A stretch of 64,000 bases of DNA from Candidatus Didemnitutus sp. (GTDB taxonomy: Bacteria; Verrucomicrobiota; Verrucomicrobiia; Opitutales; Opitutaceae). Position 1 is the first letter of the stretch; each line of letters begins with the position of its first letter. Below the pieces are notes generated by a model. It saw only the letters and a list, made by a program, of their open reading frames with translations. It was not told where the DNA came from and did not search any database. Both the position numbers and the translations under genes were made by a program. Shown piece by piece: positions 43,227 through 50,731 of the stretch. Where the stretch lies: positions 2,666,001-2,730,000 of the forward strand of contig JAHCAY010000001.1 in NCBI GenBank assembly GCA_019634575.1. The letters are read 5' to 3'.

Positions 43227-44345
43227 ATGAGTTCTGGGCCGAAAGACGAACTGTGCGTGGGTGTGCTTTCGGGCACGAGCGTGGATGCCGTCGACGCGGC
43301 GTTGGTGAAGTTCGGAGCGCGCATCGAATTGATCGCGACGCACACGCTGCCCTACCCGCCGGAATTGCGCGCGGAGCTCATCGCACTCGCGGTGCCGGGC
43401 GCGAATGAAATCGACCGGCTCGGCGCGGCGGACGTCGCGGTCGGCCGGCATTTCGCGCGCGCAGTGCACGAGCTGATCGCGTTCGCGGGGCGCGAGCGCG
43501 AGGACATCCGGGCCATCGGCAGCCACGGGCAGACGGTGCGGCACCGGCCGCGCGAGAAAACGCCGTTCACGCTGCAAGTGGGCGATCCGAACACGATCGC
43601 GACGGAGACGGGCGTGCCGGTCGTGGCGGATTTTCGTAGAAAAGACATGGCGCTCGGCGGCCAGGGTGCGCCGCTCGTGCCGGCGTTTCACAACGCGGTG
43701 TTTCGCAGCCGGCGCGAGGCGCGCGCGGTGGTGAACATCGGCGGCATCGCCAACGTCACGCTGCTGCCGGCCGATCCGAACGCGCTCGTGCTCGGCTACG
43801 ACACCGGCCCGGGCAACACGCTGCTCGACGCGTGGTGCCGCAGGCAGCTCGGCGAGCCGATGGATCGCGACGGAGCATTCGCGGCGCGCGGGAAGGTGCG
43901 CGAGGATTTGCTGCGCGCGTGGCTGGCCGACGATTTTTTCGCCCGCCCGGCGCCGAAGAGCACGGGCCCGGAGTATTTTTCCCCGGCCTGGCTCGAAGCG
44001 CGCGTGGGCGACGCCGCGCCGGCGGACGTGCAGGCGACGCTGGTCGCGCTGACGGCGCAAAGCATCAGCGATGCGATCCGCACGCGCATTGGGTTCGAGC
44101 ACGCCGGCGTGTTCGTGTGCGGCGGCGGCGCGCACAATCCGGTGCTGATGCGCGCGATCGCGGAGCGGCTGCCCCGCTGCAAAGTGCAAACCACCGCGGC
44201 GCTCGGCATCGAGCCGGGCTGGGTGGAAGCGATGGCGTTCGCGTGGCTGGCGCGACAGCGCGTGCACGGCGCGCCGGGCAACTGCCCGGCCGTGACGGGA
44301 GCGGCGCGGCCGGCGGTGTTGGGCGGATTGTGGCTGCCGGGTTGA
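43227..44345 (+). CDS. anmK: Anhydro-N-acetylmuramic acid kinase
   Basis: Opens the 1,6-anhydro ring of anhydroMurNAc while phosphorylating it to MurNAc-6-phosphate, the substrate of MurQ. The 372 residues show the ATP-fold start VGVLSGTSVDAVDAALV, IGSHGQTVRHRP, the catalytic Asp in VADFRRKDMALGGQGAPLVPAFH, VVNIGGIANVTLLP, GYDTGPGNTLLDAW and VCGGGAHNPVLM. All are standard for AnmK, and length is normal. It is divergent from murQ, so import, ring opening and etherase steps are all encoded within 5 kb. Confidence 0.96.
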   Translation: MSSGPKDELCVGVLSGTSVDAVDAALVKFGARIELIATHTLPYPPELRAELIALAVPGANEIDRLGAADVAVGRHFARAVHELIAFAGREREDIRAIGSHGQTVRHRPREKTPFTLQVGDPNTIATETGVPVVADFRRKDMALGGQGAPLVPAFHNAVFRSRREARAVVNIGGIANVTLLPADPNALVLGYDTGPGNTLLDAWCRRQLGEPMDRDGAFAARGKVREDLLRAWLADDFFARPAPKSTGPEYFSPAWLEARVGDAAPADVQATLVALTAQSISDAIRTRIGFEHAGVFVCGGGAHNPVLMRAIAERLPRCKVQTTAALGIEPGWVEAMAFAWLARQRVHGAPGNCPAVTGAARPAVLGGLWLPG

Positions 44346-44384
44346 GGCCAGGGCGGTGGCAGACCGCCGCCCTCGCCTACTCCC

Positions 44385-45587
44385 TCAGAGGATTGCACGC
44401 AGACCGGGCAGGCGGCGCAGGGCGGCAGTCGCGGCCCAGCTCAGGCCGATGCCGACCGCGGTGACGAGGATCGCCTTCACCAATCCGGGCAGCGCGAAGG
44501 CGAGGAGCGCGTATTGGAGCCAGATGACGATCACGTAGTGCACGAGATACATGCCGTAGGCGTTGCGGCGCAGGCTCGCCCAAATCGCGTTTTCGGTGCC
44601 GCCTTTCCGGGCGGCCCACGCGAGCAGTCCCGTGCTCGTGACCACGCCGCTCACGGTCATCAGCACGCCGGCGGTCACACCCCACGCGAGGGAGAACTCG
44701 CCGCGCGAGGCCTTGATGCCATTCACGACCACGGCGACGACGAACACCACGAACACGACGCCTGCCGCGACTTGCCAGAGCACCCAACGCCGCGCCAACG
44801 GGCCGGTCGGCGCGACGAGCTCGCGCGCGCCGTCGCCGCGTCCGCCGAGGGCGACGCCGTAGAAGAAATACATCGCATAGAGGAGCACGCGCGAACTCTG
44901 CACGAAGAACGGGCCCCAGCTCGCCCAGTGCATGTAGTCCACCTTCATCACGATCGGCATGTAGGCCAGCAGCGCGGCGACGATCCACGCGCCCACCAGA
45001 CAGGACGGTCGCGCGCGGAGCCATTCGCCCGCACTCGTCAACGCCTCGAACACCCGCGGCAGTGTGACGTGCAACAGCGCGGCGAGAGCACTGAACGCGA
45101 GCAACACCCACAGGAACCACGCCGGGCCGGCGGGCCAGTTCGGGAGTTTCGCCCAAGCGTCGAAGAAACCGGTCGCGGCCGTCGCGGACGCGCGTTGCAG
45201 ATAGGCCGGGTAATAGGCCAGCGGCGCGAGCACGCCGGCGCTGACGATGAACGGCAAGCCGAGGCGCGCGAAGCGATCGAGCAGGAAGCCGCCCGTGCCC
45301 TTGCGCGCGAGGCTCGGCCCCGTGAACAGGCCCGCGAGCAGGAACATCAGCGCCATGAAAAACGAGTCGTTCCACAGCACCAATAGATCGACGCCCTGGG
45401 CGCGCGCGGCATCGATGATGGGAAAGGCGCCCCAGATCAGGGAGCCGTCGAACGCGCCGGGCGGCGGCGCGTAGAGGAAATACGCCAGCACCGCGTGGTG
45501 GGCGATCACGAGCAAGGTGAGCAGCGAGCGCAAGCGGTCGAGTGCCGCGGTGCGCGCAACGGATGATTCGGGAGTGGGATGGATCAT
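44385..45587 (-). CDS. Acyltransferase-3 family membrane protein
   Basis: A 400-residue multi-pass membrane acyltransferase. The N-terminal LDRLRSLLTLLVIAHHAVLAY carries the family's Arg and His positions; GVDLLVLWNDSFFMALMFLLAGLFTG and RFARLGLPFIV follow, and the last helices include NAYGMYLVHYVIVIWLQYAL. Relatives O-acetylate glycans, including peptidoglycan or exopolysaccharides; the acceptor here is unknown. The ATG at 45587 is used rather than the frame start 11 codons upstream. Convergent with anmK (39-base gap). Confidence 0.9.
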   Translation of the reverse strand: MIHPTPESSVARTAALDRLRSLLTLLVIAHHAVLAYFLYAPPPGAFDGSLIWGAFPIIDAARAQGVDLLVLWNDSFFMALMFLLAGLFTGPSLARKGTGGFLLDRFARLGLPFIVSAGVLAPLAYYPAYLQRASATAATGFFDAWAKLPNWPAGPAWFLWVLLAFSALAALLHVTLPRVFEALTSAGEWLRARPSCLVGAWIVAALLAYMPIVMKVDYMHWASWGPFFVQSSRVLLYAMYFFYGVALGGRGDGARELVAPTGPLARRWVLWQVAAGVVFVVFVVAVVVNGIKASRGEFSLAWGVTAGVLMTVSGVVTSTGLLAWAARKGGTENAIWASLRRNAYGMYLVHYVIVIWLQYALLAFALPGLVKAILVTAVGIGLSWAATAALRRLPGLRAIL

Positions 45588-45663
45588 GGGAAAGGGGCGG
45601 GCAAAGCTCACGCCTCGCACCGCGGCAGCGGTGTCAGGGGAAGGACGAGGAAGGAGCGCCGGG

Positions 45664-47298
45664 TTAGTCGGGCGGACGTGCGATGCGCCGGCGCACGGCG
45701 CGCGCGTAGAGCGTCGTCGGCACGAGGCTCAGCACGACGATGAGCGCGCAGAAAATCAGCCAGTCGCGGCCGGCGTTGGGATCGGCCATCATGCGCTGCG
45801 CGACGCCGTCGTTGGCGTGCGGCGCGAGGGCGAACGGCGCGGCGGCGATGTGCTGCGAGAACGCGAGATTGGCGCTGCGCGCGGTTTCCCACGCGGTGGC
45901 TGACAGCGAACCGGACGCGTGCCAGCCGACCGACACGGACCCGACCGCCACGCCGCCGAAGCAAATCGCGCCGAGGCTCAGCAGGCCGAGGCTCACTCCG
46001 CCGAGCGTGAGCGCACCGAGCGCGACACCTCCCACGCTGACGAGGCCGACGGCCCAACCGCCGAAGGCGAACAGCACGCCGATCGCGCGATCGCCGCCGG
46101 CGATCCAGCCAACCGCGGGACCCCGATCGGCATCAGGCGTGGAAAAACGGAGGTGCACCAGCGGCAGGCCCAGCAGCGTCGCGCGGCTGCGATATTCGGC
46201 GAGGCGCGAGTCGGCGCGGTCGGACGGGTGCGAGAATTTTTCCGGTTCGCGCAGCCGCTCCGCCGAACGCAACTCGCGGCCGATGCGCAGCGAACGGATC
46301 AGCGCGAACGACCAGGCGAAGGAGAACAGCACGAGCGCGACGTGATGAACCACGGCGATCGCGGGCAATTGCCCCGGCCAGCGCATGGCGGCGATCCGCA
46401 GTCCGAAGATGAACAGCAGAAAACCGATGAAGCTGCCGAAGAGCACGGCGGTGGTCACGACCACGACGCGCCGCTCGCGCGCGGTGCGGGCTTGGTCGAG
46501 GTTCATGCGCAGCGTCATCACCGTCGTGATGAAGCCGCTGACCGAGGCGAGAATGGTCGCGAAGAGGGCGAACTTCGCGAGGCCGCCCGCGCCTTTCGTC
46601 GCCGCCGCGGCGGCGGTGCCGGCGACGGCGGCCTTGGCGGGCGGCGACAGCGCGGGGAGCGCGGCGAGCACGCCCACCGTGAACACGCGGCCCGGCGTGC
46701 TGCGCGCGAGCGCGCCTTCGACGAGCGCGAGCACCTGCTCCTTGAGCATGTTGCGGCCGCGCGCGAGGCGCTGTTTCACGTTATCCTCGGTGAGATCGAG
46801 CTCGGCGGCGACATGCTCGATCGAGCGATGCTCGCGGTAGAACAGCACGAGCGGCTCACGGTAGGTTTCCGGCAGGTTGCGCAGGGCCTGCCAGACGAGC
46901 GCCTGATCGTCGCGGTCGGCGGCGGCGATGTCGGCCGAGGGTTCGTCACTCGGGAGTTCGAGCGCGTGGTCGAGCGGCGCGGCGCGGCGGGCGGGCTCGC
47001 GTCCGTCGCGCCGGCGCGCGTGGCTGATCTTGAAACGGAGAATGGAGCAGAGCCACGCGCGGAGTTTTTCCGGTTCGCGCAATTCGCCGAGTTTCAGCCA
47101 CGCGGTGATGAAGGTTTCCTGCGCGACGTCCTCGCTCGCGGCGACATCGCCGAGCGACGAGTAGGCCAGCGAGCAGAGCAGGCGTTGGTAGCGCTCGACG
47201 ATCTGTTCGAACGCGGAGCGATTGCCGCCGAGGCAGGCGGCGACCAGATCGGCATCGCTGGCAGTGTTGAGCAGGGCCATGACTTCGGGCGCTTTCAT
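45664..47298 (-). CDS. ECF-type sigma factor fused to a membrane domain with Gly-rich repeats
   Basis: A 544-residue chimera. Residues 1-190 are a sigma-70 family factor: region 2 (SAFEQIVERYQRLLCSLAYS, then SEDVAQETFITAWLKL) and region 4 (ALRNLPETYREPLVLFYREH, then IEHVAAELDLTEDNVKQRLA). Instead of ending, the chain continues through four or so membrane helices (about 240-262, 278-300, 313-335 and 512-532). It also has a remarkable hydrophobic Gly repeat at about 405-460 (units such as VGLVSVGG, VALGALTLGG, VSLGLLSLGA). The sigma part would face the cytoplasm; the tail could sense envelope state and hold or release it. No separate anti-sigma gene is adjacent. The ATG at 47298 precedes a normal sigma start. 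Confidence 0.9.
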   Translation of the reverse strand: MKAPEVMALLNTASDADLVAACLGGNRSAFEQIVERYQRLLCSLAYSSLGDVAASEDVAQETFITAWLKLGELREPEKLRAWLCSILRFKISHARRRDGREPARRAAPLDHALELPSDEPSADIAAADRDDQALVWQALRNLPETYREPLVLFYREHRSIEHVAAELDLTEDNVKQRLARGRNMLKEQVLALVEGALARSTPGRVFTVGVLAALPALSPPAKAAVAGTAAAAATKGAGGLAKFALFATILASVSGFITTVMTLRMNLDQARTARERRVVVVTTAVLFGSFIGFLLFIFGLRIAAMRWPGQLPAIAVVHHVALVLFSFAWSFALIRSLRIGRELRSAERLREPEKFSHPSDRADSRLAEYRSRATLLGLPLVHLRFSTPDADRGPAVGWIAGGDRAIGVLFAFGGWAVGLVSVGGVALGALTLGGVSLGLLSLGAICFGGVAVGSVSVGWHASGSLSATAWETARSANLAFSQHIAAAPFALAPHANDGVAQRMMADPNAGRDWLIFCALIVVLSLVPTTLYARAVRRRIARPPD

Positions 47299-47374
47299 CG
47301 TGTCGCACCTAGTAGTGCCCGGAAAGACCGAAGCGGTGACAAAGTTTCGGCGGATTTTTTCGCCGCAGGGCGCG

Positions 47375-47400
47375 AAAAGGGCGGTTGAGGGCAACCGCCC
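47375..47400 (-). terminator. Rho-independent terminator after the M20 peptidase gene
   Basis: A nine-base perfect stem (47379-47387 with 47392-47400, GGGCGGTTG / CAACCGCCC) and a four-base loop are followed on the minus strand by a short U-run (AAAA at 47375-47378). It ends the minus-strand transcript coming from the peptidase before the sigma-fusion gene. Confidence 0.7.
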
Positions 47401-47424
47401 CCACCGGTTCCGGTGTTTCAACAA

Positions 47425-47450
47425 CCTGCGCCCGGAGGTCGCAGGCTACC
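47425..47450. repeat. Single arm of the GYLA palindromic element, copy C
   Basis: These 26 bases differ at three positions from the right arms at 42168-42193 and 50560-50585. No matching left arm is next to it. The stop codon of the M20 peptidase gene (47446-47448) lies inside the arm. Confidence 0.7.
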
Positions 47451-48648
47451 TGGGGAACGGGGTCTCGCCGCTCGCGAGGCGGTGCAGGAAGAGGGCAACG
47501 TTTTGCGCGCGCGGCGCGATCGTGGCGACGCGGCAGTATTCGCGGGCGCTGTGGAGGTGGTCGCCTTCGGGGCCGATGCCGTCGAAGCACGGGAGGCCGG
47601 CCGCGCCGAGGAAGTTGCCATCGGACGCGCCGCCGCCATGGACCCAGTTGAAGGGCTTCAGGCCGACGTCGAACGCGGCGCGTTGGAACTCGGGGAAGAG
47701 TTTCGCCTCGGTCGCGTGGTTTTCCTTGGGCGGACGGTTGAGCCAGAGGTTGAGGTCGAATTTCACCTCGTAAGTGGCGGCGACTTCGGCGGCGACGGCG
47801 CGAAGGCGGGCGAAAAGTTGCGGCTCGTCGCTCATCTGCGTGACGCGGAGGTCGAGCTCGGCTTGGGCGAAATCGGGGACAACGTTCGTGGCGGGCGAGC
47901 CGCCCTTGATGTTGCCGACGTTGACGAGCGTGCCGGGCAGCTCGGCGGGAATCTTCGAGGCGGCGAGGGCGAAGGCGGCGAGGCCGAGGATGGCGCTGCG
48001 GCCGTCGTTGGGAATTTTCGCGGCGTGCGACGCGCGACCGTGGCAGGTGACGATGGCGCCGCCGGTGCCTTTGCGCGAGTGGATGATGTCACCGCTCGGG
48101 CGCGCGGGCTCGAAGACGAAGCCGAAGTGGTGGCGCTTCGCGGCTTCCTCGAAAAGGTGGCGCGTGCCGTGCGTGCCGGTTTCCTCGTCGGGCGTGAGCA
48201 GGATTTCCCAGCCGATTTGCGCGGCGTGCGGGGTTTGCTCGAAGGCTTGGAGCGCGGCGAGCAGGACGACGAGGCCGCCTTTCATGTCGGTGACGCCGGG
48301 GCCGTTGAGCGTGTCGGCATCGAGCCAGCGGCAGGTCTGGAACGGGTCGTCGGCGCCGTAGACGGTGTCGTAGTGACCGCAGAGGAAAACTTGGAGCGGC
48401 GCGCTCGGGCGGAGGCGGAAGCGGAGCGCTTTCACGCCCGGCGGGTTGTAGCCTTCGGCGTCGGCGGAGAGTTCCTCGAATTGCGCGGCGGGGAACGCGG
48501 CGGCAAAGGTTGCGCGGAGTTCGGCGGCCATGCGAGCGAGGCCGATGGCGTGGCTCGAACCGGAGTTGATGGCGGCCCAGCGTTCGAGGAGCGCGACGAG
48601 TTCGGCGCGGCGCGACGGGAGCGAGGAGATCGCAGCAGGAATGGACAT
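47446..48648 (-). CDS. M20-family metallopeptidase (carboxypeptidase G2-like)
   Basis: A 400-residue cytoplasmic zinc hydrolase. Metal ligands are visible in LCGHYDTVYGADDPF (His and following Asp), NGPGVTDMKGGLVVLLAAL (bridging Asp), TPDEETGTHGTRHLF (catalytic Glu-Glu pair), FEPARPSGDI and a late His in GGASDGNFLGAAG...GDHLHSAREY. The dimerisation domain sits in the middle (VTCHGRASHAAKIPNDGRSA). The pattern fits the CPG2/ArgE group that removes C-terminal or N-acyl amino acids; the substrate is not readable. Its last codons reach into a dispersed repeat arm. Confidence 0.92.
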   Translation of the reverse strand: MSIPAAISSLPSRRAELVALLERWAAINSGSSHAIGLARMAAELRATFAAAFPAAQFEELSADAEGYNPPGVKALRFRLRPSAPLQVFLCGHYDTVYGADDPFQTCRWLDADTLNGPGVTDMKGGLVVLLAALQAFEQTPHAAQIGWEILLTPDEETGTHGTRHLFEEAAKRHHFGFVFEPARPSGDIIHSRKGTGGAIVTCHGRASHAAKIPNDGRSAILGLAAFALAASKIPAELPGTLVNVGNIKGGSPATNVVPDFAQAELDLRVTQMSDEPQLFARLRAVAAEVAATYEVKFDLNLWLNRPPKENHATEAKLFPEFQRAAFDVGLKPFNWVHGGGASDGNFLGAAGLPCFDGIGPEGDHLHSAREYCRVATIAPRAQNVALFLHRLASGETPFPR

Positions 48649-48710
48649 GGCAGGAAGTCAGATGGATCGCCACGGCGCGCGACGCGCCTCGCGATGACAA
48701 GACAGGTGGA

Positions 48711-49508
48711 TCAGGTGCGGAACGGGCTGGCCGCAGCGAGAGCGGGGAGATCGGTGAGGCCGTGGGCGGCGGTGAAGGCGGCGTCTTCGAGGAGGTGGCC
48801 TTCGGTTTCGGGTGCGGCTTGGCGGTGGAGGATGGCTTTCAGTTCGCCGACGTTGGCGGACCAGCGGGCGCCGTTGAAGAACTCAAAACCGGCGAACTGC
48901 GATTTGTAGAGGGCGTTTTCGGCGTAACAGGTGCCGAGATAGAGGTGCGCGTAGCCTTGGCGGGCGAGCTCGGCGACGGTGCTCGTCATGATGAAGAGGC
49001 CGAGGCTGCGGTTGGGGTGCGCGAGGTCGTAGAACGAGTAGGAGTAGAAGGCGGCGCGGTTCGGCTCGAGGTAGAGCGCAGCGAAACCAATCTCGACGCC
49101 GGGTTGCGCGGGATCGGCGGCGACGAGGACGTGCGTGGTGAGCGGCGAGTTGAAGAGGCGCGTGAGGCGCTCGTCGGACATGCCGGGCGGATATTTCGCG
49201 GTGGAGTAGGCGTGGGCGAAGTCGCGACGCGCGGGCGTGAGTTCGAATTCGGCGCGCGGGACGAGCGCGACACGGAGGTTTTCGCCGCGGCGGAGGATGC
49301 GGCGGTTTTCCGAGGAGGGCGCGAATTGCGCGAGGTTCACGCGGGTGTGGCGGCAGAGGTAGAAGCGTTTCATCTCCGGCGTGGAGGCGAGGAAGCCGGC
49401 GGCGAACAGGTCGGCCGGCGTCTCGTGCGACTCGGGAAAGGCCCAGACGGCGTAGGGAAAGACGTAGTGCGCGTAGTCGGGCTTGGCTTCGGAGAAGAGG
49501 AGTTTCAT
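48711..49508 (-). CDS. Arginyl/leucyl-tRNA-protein transferase-like protein (GNAT fold)
   Basis: A 265-residue protein whose C-terminal half looks like the ATE/Bpt transferase C-domain: FAALYLEPNRAAFYSYSFYD, NRSLGLFIMTSTVAELARQG, then HLYLGTCYAENALYKSQFAGFEFF. These correspond to the family's YxYxGYxI...MxYKxxFxPxE segment. Such enzymes put Arg or Leu on N-terminal acidic residues, marking proteins for degradation. The N-terminal CxxC-type cysteines of classical enzymes are largely missing, so this may be a diverged acyltransferase. The ATG at 49508 removes a low-complexity shadow extension. Confidence 0.7.
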   Translation of the reverse strand: MKLLFSEAKPDYAHYVFPYAVWAFPESHETPADLFAAGFLASTPEMKRFYLCRHTRVNLAQFAPSSENRRILRRGENLRVALVPRAEFELTPARRDFAHAYSTAKYPPGMSDERLTRLFNSPLTTHVLVAADPAQPGVEIGFAALYLEPNRAAFYSYSFYDLAHPNRSLGLFIMTSTVAELARQGYAHLYLGTCYAENALYKSQFAGFEFFNGARWSANVGELKAILHRQAAPETEGHLLEDAAFTAAHGLTDLPALAAASPFRT

Positions 49509-49530
49509 GCCGCGCGCCAGCGTAGCGGCG

Positions 49531-50643
49531 TCAGAGCCGGCCGCCACCCGGGAGAGTGACATGCGGGGCGTCGGGGCCGTCGAGTTTTTTGAGATTGGCG
49601 AGTGGGTCGGCGGCGAGGCGGAGGAACTTGAAGCCGAGGAGGCGCGGCTTGCCGGCGGCATCGCGCTCGGCGTTGTGCGCGGTTTCGCGGGCGATGAAGG
49701 CGGCGAGCGTTTCTTCGCGGACCTTCGGATCGGAGGAGTGGATGATGTGCAGCGTGCCCTCGGGGCCGTGCGCAGCGAGACCGACGTGGCCGATCCAGGC
49801 GCTGCCGCCGAAGATATCGTTGGCGGGCGCGCCTTTTTTCACGACGCCACGGACGACTTCGATGATGTCGCCGTCCTGGAGCTGCGCGGCGAGCGTGGGC
49901 GCCTCGGCGTAGGGGAAGAAGGTGTCGCGGTGGTCCTCGACCGGGATGGAGACGTCGAGCTTGTAGCGGTTTTTAAGGAAGCGGGAGCGGTCGATCTTCT
50001 CGTAGAACTTCACGGCGCGCGGGCCGGCGAGTTCGGCGGTAATGTCGGTGGCGAGCCAGCGGTTGGAGGGATTCCAGTCGGTCTCGGTGAAATGGTTGCG
50101 GGTGACGACGCCGATCTGGCCGTCGCGGTAGCGGATGCGTTGGAGCAGGCGCATGAAGCTCGTCCAGTCGGCCGTGAGCGCCATGGCGAGCGTGTGCTCG
50201 GTGAAGACGAGGCAGTCGCTCTTGGCGATGCAGTAGAGCGGCTGCGGATCGTAGGTCTCGAACGGCATTTCGCCGAGGAGGTAGAGCTCGTAGGGCTGGC
50301 CGAGGTTTTTGCGCGCGAGGTGGACGATGCGCTGGCGCAGGTCGGGCTCGGTGGTGTGCAGGTGCGCGAGGTAGGCGCCGACTTCGGGCTCGGTGAATTG
50401 GTAGAGGGGAACGGCGGCGAGTTGCTCGGCGGGGCGGGGCGCAGAATCGGCGGCGCACGCCGGCGCTGGGAACATAAGGGCTGCCGTAAAGGCGAGCAAG
50501 GCGCCGGCGAGGTAGCCCGCGATCTCCGGGCGCGGGAGGAGAGTTCGCGCATCGATCAACCCGCGCCCGGAGGTCGCGGGCCACCCAGCGGCGAATGAGC
50601 GCAGTGTTGCAAAGGCGAAACGGCGAGTGGGAGAGAAAGACAT
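49531..50643 (-). CDS. DUF1460-family secreted hydrolase (NlpC/P60-like fold)
   Basis: A 370-residue exported protein. The core carries family-like blocks LGQPYELYLLGE, KSDCLVFTEHTLAMAL with the likely nucleophilic Cys, RNHFTETDWNPSNRWLATD with the likely His, and GHVGLAAHGPEGTLHIIHSS. DUF1460 proteins have an NlpC/P60-type fold and are thought to cleave peptidoglycan stem peptides or the MurNAc-L-Ala bond. The N-terminal 50 residues include translated palindromic-repeat sequence ending in PEIAGYLAG, just ahead of the hydrophobic signal segment. It is 22 bases upstream of the transferase-like gene. Confidence 0.85.
   Translation of the reverse strand: MSFSPTRRFAFATLRSFAAGWPATSGRGLIDARTLLPRPEIAGYLAGALLAFTAALMFPAPACAADSAPRPAEQLAAVPLYQFTEPEVGAYLAHLHTTEPDLRQRIVHLARKNLGQPYELYLLGEMPFETYDPQPLYCIAKSDCLVFTEHTLAMALTADWTSFMRLLQRIRYRDGQIGVVTRNHFTETDWNPSNRWLATDITAELAGPRAVKFYEKIDRSRFLKNRYKLDVSIPVEDHRDTFFPYAEAPTLAAQLQDGDIIEVVRGVVKKGAPANDIFGGSAWIGHVGLAAHGPEGTLHIIHSSDPKVREETLAAFIARETAHNAERDAAGKPRLLGFKFLRLAADPLANLKKLDGPDAPHVTLPGGGRL
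50511..50585. repeat. Palindromic element inside the DUF1460 gene, copy B
   Basis: Arms 50511-50536 and 50560-50585 (26 bases, two mismatches, 23-base spacer), nearly identical to the element at 42120-42193. The spacer is one base longer, so one arm is read in a different frame from copy A while the EIAGYLA part stays in the same frame. Confidence 0.85.
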
Positions 50644-50654
50644 GAGAGGGGAAG

Positions 50655-50684
50655 AAAAAGGGGCGACCCGGTGTGGATCGCCCC
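50655..50684 (-). terminator. Rho-independent terminator after the first TonB receptor gene
   Basis: A GGGGCGACC / GGATCGCCCC stem at 50660-50684, followed on the minus strand by a U-rich run (AAAAA at 50655-50659), sits 47 bases past the receptor stop and would end its transcript. Confidence 0.7.
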
Positions 50685-50731
50685 GTTGAGTGTGTCGGAA
50701 CGCGCGCGCGGGGCACGCGTTTTCTGTCCGG

